Assembly (NCBI GenBank): GCA_030867875.1
Contig: JAOWCC010001589.1
Coordinates: forward strand, 145,363,745 to 145,427,744
Origin: Actinernus sp. WN-2022
Lineage: Eukaryota; Cnidaria; Anthozoa; Actiniaria; Actinernidae
Direction of reading: 5' to 3'
Length of the DNA: 64,000 bases
Part shown: piece after piece, positions 56,601 to 64,000 of the stretch
Layout of the letters: each line of letters begins with the position of its first letter
Position numbering within the stretch: position 1 is the stretch's first letter
Position numbers and translations under genes: made by a program
The notes under the pieces: generated by a model
The model's database searches: none
The model's input: only the letters and a program-made list of their open reading frames with translations
What the model was told of the DNA's origin: nothing

Positions 56601-56742
56601 GACTTGTAACAGTTTTACAGGCACACTTCTTGTTCATGAAGCTGCTCGAGATCTAGCCTTGGAAATACTAACATCGACGGGAGGACTTGTAACAGTTTTA
56701 CAGGCACACTTCTTGTTCATGAAGCTGCTCGAGATCTAGCCT
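56578..56742 (+). repeat. 83-bp tandem duplication
   Basis: ggaaatactaacatcgacgg starts at 56578 and again at 56661; both units end 'gctcgagatctagcct'. 83 is not a multiple of three, so the second unit shifts frame. Confidence 0.95.
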
Positions 56743-57707
56743 GATTTTCAGACGCTACGAGATCGTCCGCTCACTTCCTTTTTGTGTCGCTGTGGAATAT
56801 TTTTTTGAGTTTCTAGAATAGGTTGTGGACCCAAAAAACAAGGCCACAGTGCCGCAAACTGGAAATAATCTCGCTTGATTAACCGTCATGTCTTGTAATG
56901 AGCAGCAGACTTTGCTTTGGACCGGTATAGCGAAAAATATACACAGTTGCCACAGACTAAAAATTCGATTCTATTGGAATCGCTGACCATCCATTGCTGG
57001 TTTTTGTGTCTACTGCTTCTTGAAGAAGCTGTAGGCACTATGTTATCGTGTCGATTTTCCGATGTAAGGATGTTAACATTGTCGATAATTATTCGGGACA
57101 AATTAAACGTCGTACATTACTCGGATCTTCATTTAGTAGCGATATCCAATCAGAAAATGGGGACGAAAAAGGACGACTAATCGCCGATGATGACGTGTAA
57201 AGGTTTGAGCTGAAAAGCGAGGCCAGCTTCTGCAAGATATCGGTGAGTTTTACCATGAATTTCCTAAGATTTACAAACTTGGTTAGCTACAGCTTTCGCA
57301 GTGTGTGTGTAAGTGGTCAAATGAAAGGTTTTCAGAGATACTTTCAAGTTCTATGTCGATGTAATTATTGTAATTGTATTTTAATGACCCTTGTCAAAAG
57401 ATCAAATTATAAGCCACTGGCTTAATCGTCTTTACATTTATCTTTTGTAAACAAAAAATGTATAGCTCAATAAATGTTCAATGTACTTCACAGCAATTGA
57501 ATACCAAGAGCCATGCGATGTCGAGACTGAGAATTATGACGACGGCCTCGTGTACTGAGAGAGCTAGAGCAGCTGGAAATGACTGATTTCGACATTTGTG
57601 TTTTAATCCAAATTTATATTTGTTTATCTGTGTTTTATCCTCCTCAAATAGCGGCTTGTTTTCGTTGTTAACGTCATAATGAAATAGGGCCATTTATTTA
57701 GCAAAAT
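56743..57707. other. Gene-free stretch
   Basis: No gene recognised; several short frames without family features. Confidence 0.35.
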
Positions 57708-58275
57708 AAGATGTTATTCAAAAGTTGAAATGATAAAATTTATTACATACGATTTTAATAAGATACTAATGCATTATTAGTTTTCCAGTACAGTGATTGC
57801 AATAAATATGTCTGGGAAAAAAAATCAACGCATCATGCAGTGTCTATTAGTCAAGTAATACTTTTGCAAGTTTATTGCAATCACTGTATTGAAGTCACCT
57901 TGTTCTCAGTGATTAGTTATACAATTTACGTAATTATTTCAGGAACATAAATTATCGAAGTAAAATTAAATAAGATGTTATTCAGAATTTGAAATGGTAA
58001 AAGTTATTACATACAGTTCACAGATACTTATGCATTGTTACAGTTTTCCAGTACAGTGATTGCAATAAATATGTCTGAATGAAAATAGAATCAGCGCATC
58101 ATGCAGTGTCGTATTAGTCGACTAATACTTATACAAGTTTATTGCAATTACTGTATAGAAGGCACCTTGTTCTGATTAGTTATACAATTGATGTAATTAT
58201 TTCAGGAACATAAATTATCGAAGTAAAAAAAGATGTTATTAAAAAGTTGAAATGCTAATAAAACTAAAATAACCT
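57708..58275. repeat. ~262-bp tandem repeat, 2.2 units
   Basis: Units start aagatgttatt at 57708, 57972 and 58230. Each contains an inverted pair acagtgattgcaataaa / tttattgcaatcactgt about 70 nt apart. Confidence 0.9.
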
Positions 58276-58417
58276 CAATTCAATTATTTACTTTGTTTAC
58301 TGGAACATGCATAATAATAACAGCCTTTCTTTGAAAAAAAGGAGTAAACTATACAGCCAATTGTATATCAATTTACTTTTGTTAATGCTTTGCCCAATAC
58401 CTTTCTATTTCTTATTA

Positions 58418-58612
58418 GGGACGGACCATTGTGTTTTGGAGGGGGGGGGGGGGATCAGAAATATTGAAACAGGCTGCAAACTTAAAATAAATCGTTTTGC
58501 ATATGGAGTATAAATTGCTAACTTGTAAAGTAGAAAAAAAATATTTCCACATGAGCAGAAAAAAACTATTTGCATGCCTATCCTCCAAAAAAATATGGTT
58601 TGTCCCTTAGTA
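58418..58612. mobile_element. Small foldback with homopolymer ends
   Basis: 'agggacggaccattgtgttt' plus a G14 run pairs loosely with 'cctccaaaaaaatatggttt'. The same end recurs near 55350 (ccctccaaaaaataatggtt). Confidence 0.5.
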
Positions 58613-58849
58613 TAAACCAATAGTGTTTTAACATCAATGCTGCAATCTGATTGTCTTGCTGTCATCAGGCGATTGATACAAGTAGTATAGTGCAAACTAC
58701 ATGCTAGCTCCAGAAAACTGCAGCCCTACAATGAACTAGCTTTTCATATCAACACTGGTTCATTTCTACCTATTTGACGAAGTAGTCCACACAAGATGTA
58801 AACGTCAATTGCATGGAGAACAACATACATGTAAACTCCCTATAATGGA

Positions 58850-59170
58850 CTATACGGCGAGGCTCTGCCCGAAAGGGGTACCTTTTCAGGCTGGAGGTAT
58901 ATAAAAGGGTAGGGATTTCATGATTTGAAGTAAAGAAAAGGGTAGGGAAAACTGTCATTTAGGTATTTAAAAGGGCCTTTCAAAATATCTCGAACAGATG
59001 CACCTATAAAAATAAATATCTGATTCATCCAAGTATTTTAAGGGGTTACTCAAGTGAAAAGTTTAGTAAAAGTCTGAAAGGGGTACCATTTTTTTATGGA
59101 AGGTATATGAAAGGGTTACCTTTTCTGTCAAAAATGGTATATAAAAGGGTAAGGGTTTGGACCTCGGGGC
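58850..59170. repeat. Degenerate tandem repeat
   Basis: 'ggtatataaaagggtaggg'-like words recur at about 58898, 58935, 59105 and 59138, with 'gaaaggggtacc' at 58871 and 59078. Confidence 0.7.
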
Positions 59171-59392
59171 GGAGCCTCACAGTATGAAACTTTATAAAAT
59201 AGATTTGATAGTACATGTGCTCCGATTGGCTGAAAGTCGTGTTTCTATAACTCTATAAGTTGAGTGCGCACTTGAGCTAGTGATCAGTTGATGACGTTTT
59301 GATTGCGTGGTTAGGAGAATTTACATTTTTGTGATACTAATAAATACATGATTTTCCATTGTTGTACTTATTTTCTGTGGGTTATTTAATAT

Positions 59393-59587
59393 AAAGGAAA
59401 TAGAAAACATTTTCCCCTTGTTTTATAGAGTTATAGAAACACTTGTGGAAGTTGGAAGAACTTGAAATAGCTGTGGAAACACTCGCACTTCGGGCTCATG
59501 TTCTCACTGCCATTTCTCATTCTCCCAAACTTCCATTCGTATTTCTATAACTCTATAGAAACACAGGAAATGTTTTCTATTTCTTAA
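59393..59587. mobile_element. Foldback element
   Basis: ggaaatagaaaacattttcc / ggaaatgttttctatttc and tatagagttatagaaacac / tttctataactctata are inverted. A C20 run follows at about 59600. Confidence 0.65.
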
Positions 59588-60016
59588 TTGTTGAGTATCC
59601 CCCCCCCCCCCCCCAAAAAAAGGATGTAAACAAGACAAAAGATTCCTAGGCTGATTTTTTAGCTTGCCACATAGGTACTAAACACTTTGGAAAAAACTTT
59701 TTTCAGTATTCAACTACTAATAATGGTCTGTTTACTATAACTACTGTATATCATTGAATATTTCAAACCTGTAACTAGACAAAAATGCAGTAGACACATG
59801 TACCCTTTGGGTACCTATTTTTTAGACTTATATTACTTGAACTTGTATTTAATTGACGGTTGTTTTGGTCACTTTCATCTCCAATTCCGAAGCACAGACG
59901 TAAATCTTGGGGGGATCCCTCCAACTTTATATCGTAGAGCAGACGAAGTATTTTCCCAAAACTACATTTTCAAGTTATAGAAAATTTACATTTAATGTAA
60001 TGAACAAATAAATAAA

Positions 60017-60305
60017 ACGTATTTTTTCACTCTCATAAATTCGAAGAAAAAAGTAACGTCTGCTTACCCGAGCGGTTAATTAATTTCCAATATGCAAGCA
60101 TGATGTCAGCACGTTTGTTTTATTTTTCTGCCCATTCAAAGCTATTGTTAGAATTTTAGTGTACATTACGACACTTTCCAGGGTAGGGAAGGTAAAATCT
60201 GATTGGTCCATAACACAATGAGGTCTGCATATTGGAAACTAATTAAGCGCTCGGGTAAGCAGACGTTACTTTTTTCTTCGAATTTATGAGAGTGAAAAAA
60301 TACGT
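60017..60305. mobile_element. MITE with ~78-bp terminal inverted repeats
   Basis: Left arm starts acgtattttttcactctcat and the right end (60227-60305) is its complement, matching through 'gtaacgtctgcttacccgag' with two or three mismatches. Interior about 130 bp, noncoding. Confidence 0.88.
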
Positions 60306-61006
60306 CTGCATAGCAGGCTCAGTCGGCATTAAATTGAAGGTTCTCGAACGCCCGCGAAAATGTCCCGCCAAAACTGCCACACGCGCGCGTGCTCTCTCGC
60401 CGCTTTTTGGTTATACCGCTGACCGCAGTTGTTCAATTTCTCAGTCATTAAGTTACCGGTTGAAACGCTTGTGCTGGAAGCGGTCGATGTAACCTGTCCG
60501 ATAATACCTAGGATCACTTACCTTATATTTCCGAAAAATTGCTGTTGCCTTCGATAATCACCGCTTACATCAGCTTCCTTTGATCCAAACTTCGTTAGCA
60601 GTGTCCGTGACCATAATCACACTGCTCGCATAATCTTTATAAAACACGAGTGTCACATAATGCTTCGTTCAAGCGTTTAACGAAATCAACTGTTTTGGTT
60701 TAAAACATTACAACTCAAAGATTATGGTTGTTCCGTTTACCTGGAATTTCTATTGAACATTTAAAATGTCTCGTTCCTTCAAAATTCCATTGTGTTTCAG
60801 TGAATTCAGCCTCGTTTGGCTCATTTCAGTGTGATGGCGACATCAGTGCACAACTAGGTATCCCAAGCTTATGATTCTATGAGCGACAATACGATAATGT
60901 AATTATTGCACCACTGTTTCCTCAGTGTTGTGAAATCGCGCTTTTACGTCAACGTCGGCGCTGAATAACTTTGAAACAGAAACATCCTCCCACATGAGTT
61001 AGACGG
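60306..61006. other. Gene-free stretch
   Basis: Somewhat GC-richer (cacgcgcgcgtgctctctcg near 60383). No gene recognised. Confidence 0.35.
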
Positions 61007-61090
61007 ATGCGATCAACGTATATAAATAGACCAAAGACAACTATACGGACAGTAATGAAGAGGGAACCAGCGAGGGGGACGAAGGGTGGG

Positions 61091-61882
61091 CATTTTAAGC
61101 ACGTGGCTTGGTATAAGAACAATTACTTGCTAGCCAACCCAGACAAATTCCAGTCATTAATAATTAATCCTAGGGACGTAGATGCTGAAAATAATAAGAA
61201 TGAAACTATGCGTATAGACGACCATGAAATCACGAGAACAGGGCAGATTAAGCTATTAGGTGTATACATTAACGAACGTTTGAATTTTACTAGTCACATA
61301 AGTGAATTATGCACCAAGACTAGTCGGAAAGTAGGAGTACTTATGCGATTACGTAATCTTATACCTTGTACAGCTAAGCTATCACTATATATGTCGTCAA
61401 TTCTGCCCCACTTAACTTACTGTCATTTAGTTTGGCATTTTTGTAAGTCATCAGACTGCAGGAAGCTTGAACGTGTTCAGGAGCGAGCGTTGAGGGCAGT
61501 CTATAGGTCTAAGTCAGAGTCATACCTGGAACTCCTGAACCGTGCCAAGCTACCAACATTGTATAATAGACGTTTACAGGATATTGCTACACTGATGTAC
61601 AAGGTTAAATACGGACTTGTACCGAGTAGTGTCTCGGGCTTGTTCAAAAGTAAAAGTATGCGTTACTCGCTCAGAAACAGTGAATTCGATATACCTAGGT
61701 TTGAAACAGTTAGTTATGGAAAGCATTCAATTAGATACTTGGGACCATTTATATGGACAAAGCTTAGGCCTAGTCTTAGGACTGTGTCCAGTCTAAATTC
61801 GTTTAAACATAATATACGAAAGTTAGATATATCAAGCTTAATAGATAACAATTCTTACTGCTGCATATTATGCAGCTCATGA
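61091..61882 (+). CDS. LINE ORF2 C-terminal part
   Basis: Open from HFKHVAWYKNNYLLANPDKF through QIKLLGVYINERLNFTSHIS, LPHLTYCHLVWHF, LERVQERALRAVYRSK, LPTLYNRRLQDIATLMYK and LGPFIWTKLRPSLRTVSSLN to a stop at 61880-61882. This is the post-catalytic half of a CR1/L2-type LINE protein. The RT active site is lost by 5' truncation; the stretch before 61091 has no family match. The 3' UTR ends in (TTA)n at 62056-62079. The frame is free of stops, so the insertion looks fairly recent. Confidence 0.85.
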   Translation, partial: HFKHVAWYKNNYLLANPDKFQSLIINPRDVDAENNKNETMRIDDHEITRTGQIKLLGVYINERLNFTSHISELCTKTSRKVGVLMRLRNLIPCTAKLSLYMSSILPHLTYCHLVWHFCKSSDCRKLERVQERALRAVYRSKSESYLELLNRAKLPTLYNRRLQDIATLMYKVKYGLVPSSVSGLFKSKSMRYSLRNSEFDIPRFETVSYGKHSIRYLGPFIWTKLRPSLRTVSSLNSFKHNIRKLDISSLIDNNSYCCILCSS

Positions 61883-62055
61883 TATAATTAGCTCTGCATA
61901 TAAATTTTTAGATTTTATAATATATTTAAGTATAGTTATAGTAGATTTTAAAATTGTACACAACTCTAGGTTACTTTTTATCTTATTTTACTCTATCTTT
62001 TGTTAAAGTGTCCCCCATTAGCTGAACAGCTAAATACATTGACACTGTAATAAAG

Positions 62056-62081
62056 TTATTATTATTATTATTATTATTAAT
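62056..62081 (+). repeat. (TTA)n LINE tail
   Basis: ttattattattattattatt directly after 'gacactgtaataaag', ending the LINE at 61091. Confidence 0.9.
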
Positions 62082-62189
62082 CATCGAGAGATCAAACTTT
62101 AATATCGATTACAAACATGAAGTTCCTGTCCAGGATCTTTGGCGTGCTAACGATATAGTTCTCTAATGACCAAAACAGGGCATTCCGCT

Positions 62190-63110
62190 GCGTTACTTCA
62201 TACATTACCCCACCCCAGACTCTACGGGTATGAATGTCTTTGATCAAGATTTGGTAATGTGCGACGGGGTTACAGTGAATGCGCATACGTTCCCTCTTTT
62301 TGCCCTTATGCTCCCGTTACTACGATTTCTCCTGTCAGAGAGACCTGTCGTAATAGTTGTGGCGCCCAATCTTTCTTCGTTACGGCGCACCTGCCCGTAC
62401 CCTAGACGTTTAGGTTATGGAGCGTTACATTTCCTTGTAGGAAAATTTACGTTATATTTTCGCCAACGCCGGAAGATTTCTCAGTGACACCGTGCTACCG
62501 GGTTATGTCAATCCCGCAGCTTCTACGATAGTTAAGGGCTATCTATCGGTCAATAGAGAGGGACAGCTATTAGTAAGAACTGTTATGTCCCAGGATGAAC
62601 CGTTCTTCATTCGGGACCAGCTGAGATTAGCAGACGCGTAGGGGAACAAACAAATCGTTTCCTAAACAACTTTTCGTATTGACTAGAGACCAGGTTTTGG
62701 TTGTTCAAAGGGTGGGCAACGCTATCGACTGGATAAATCCGTATTCAGTGGATAAGTATTAACCAAACTAGCTTATTTTATCCACTGGATAGGGATTTAT
62801 GCGGTAGATTGCGTCATATCAGCCTCATTTGCCTCGACCGTATCTCAACGACGGCTCACCGTCTGGCACCAAGCAATTACCACTTGTCTTCAAAAACATA
62901 CGAGACTACGGTGCATGGGTCGAGAAGTGGTTGTGCAATCTCCCGGCACTTTCAGGTAGGAGCCTTGATAGCGATAATGAGCCATGCTGGCTGGAAGACC
63001 ACCTCAATTGGGCATCACTACATAAAACTGAATCAGGGTCTTACACACGAGAAGCGCAGGAGATACTATGGTAGAGCTGCCACTGGATATAGGAGACCTT
63101 TCTGAACACA
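62190..63110 (+). pseudogene. DIRS-like element: linker and tyrosine recombinase
   Basis: YFIHYPTPDSTGMNVFDQDL and MLPLLRFLLSERPVVIVVAP (62195-62370) repeat the linker seen at 6200-6391. VNPAASTIVKGYLSVNREGQ (62509-62568) and the next block to a stop at 62639-62641 bridge to the recombinase. At 62905-63030 HGSRSGCAI, MSHAGW and HHYIKLNQ give the HxxR, H/W and Tyr catalytic set of tyrosine recombinases. Frames change at least twice. A recombinase instead of an integrase defines the DIRS order. Confidence 0.65.
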
Positions 63111-64000
63111 AAATAACTTCATAGTGAAACTAGTGGACCTGTTTGGGCCGGGAGTTAGCATAATTAATCTCAATTATAAATTTCTTAGAGAGTATTTAGG
63201 ATTTGGAAAGGACTGGGTGTGTAGATAAGGGAGATACAGCTTAAGGAAAAAGTCTATCGTGACTGAGTCTGAGAGTGACTGTCCATAATTTAATGCTAAT
63301 GAGTAAACAGGAGGGATAATGTACTATTGAGCCGATTTTTACACTTCCAATCGGTTCGGCATGGCTAGGGACAATGGGAGAGGAAGGGTAAAATATTACT
63401 TCCTCTTCCCCACTCCACTTCTTCCTTTTTCTCCTCGCTCCATTTTCATCGCGCGTCACAGGTAACCCAATCCGAAAACGAGGCTTGATCGAAAACAAAT
63501 TGAAGAAGAGCCGGGAACGTAGGCTATGTTATTTGGACTACGTAGGCTCGCAAGGAATTATGGTCTCATGTAGAGGCGTCATCTTTCTCCGTATGGTGGA
63601 TTGCGTTTCTTTTGCGGATTGACATTTGTTTTCTACTATCTTCTTCTTTTTGCTCGATTAGAATTTGTTTAACCGGATAAACAGGTTTTATTCAAGAACG
63701 CTACCTTTACGGTAGGTAGGTCTTTTGATATATAAATGAACGCTTCAGGCGAAAATTAAAGAAGATGGCACCATAATTATTAAAAGTACTGTCAACTCAA
63801 AATAATGACAATTTGAAAAGAAAGACGCCTTTAGCCCTAACCTGAGTTAATGATAGCAGTCACTCTAAAGATCGAAGGCGTTATAGGCGTTATATTTTCG
63901 CGAACATAATGTTTTAATTAATACTCTATTTGCATAAACCTGTTATTTTGAAAACAAATATATTCAATTGTAGACAATATAAAATATACAAAGTAACATA
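63111..64000. other. Gene-free end of window
   Basis: No gene recognised; pyrimidine-rich near 63400-63440. Confidence 0.35.

Overview
This window reads as nuclear DNA of an early-branching animal, most likely an anthozoan cnidarian such as a stony coral or a relative. I infer this from three things: AT-rich, intron-containing DNA with no bacterial operon layout; a dense mix of Penelope-like elements with GIY-YIG tails, DIRS-like tyrosine-recombinase retroelements and 5'-truncated LINEs; and a family of near-intronless class-A-like GPCRs. Species and chromosome cannot be read from the sequence.

The only clear host genes are three paralogous seven-transmembrane receptors. Copy A (12359-13426, +) and copy C (43309-44391, -) are intact. 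Copy B (29934-31029, +) is broken by three frameshifts. Each sits in a duplicated genomic unit with shared 5' flank, a short 5'-UTR intron, coding exon and 3' flank. Copies B and C lie at the outer ends of a decayed inverted duplication: left arm about 25.73-34.85 kb, right arm about 37.07-45.67 kb, spacer about 2.2 kb. Copy A carries a third, direct unit at about 9.25-14.16 kb.

Layout. 0.1-4.45 kb: a 4.3-kb DIRS-like retroelement on the minus strand bounded by identical 180-bp direct repeats. 5.8-8.6 kb: stacked remains of DIRS, two opposed Penelope-like fragments, an 18-bp satellite array and a LINE tail. 9.2-14.2 kb: GPCR A unit. 14.2-23.3 kb: gene-poor, with a 0.75-kb direct duplication, a hAT-like MITE and diverged tandem repeats. 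23.3-24.9 kb: Penelope-like pseudogene. 25.7-45.7 kb: the inverted duplication, with nested insertions (LINE, TTAA element, MITEs) and a 54-codon ORF kept in both arms. 45.7-56 kb: repeats, SINEs, a LINE, foldback elements. 56.0-56.6 kb: a degenerate PC4-domain coding remnant. 57.7-60.3 kb: tandem repeats and MITEs. 61.0-63.1 kb: LINE, then a DIRS-like element with a recognisable tyrosine recombinase.

Strongest leads: (i) the receptors depart from class A consensus at nearly every activation microswitch, and the two intact copies differ mostly in loops; (ii) two Penelope-associated terminal sequence families have a hammerhead-ribozyme-like layout, and one exists as a 101-bp insertion with its own target-site duplication; (iii) the 54-codon ORF is intact in both duplication arms. 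No tRNA, rRNA or CRISPR locus could be supported. All alignments were made by eye, so boundaries of decayed repeats are approximate.
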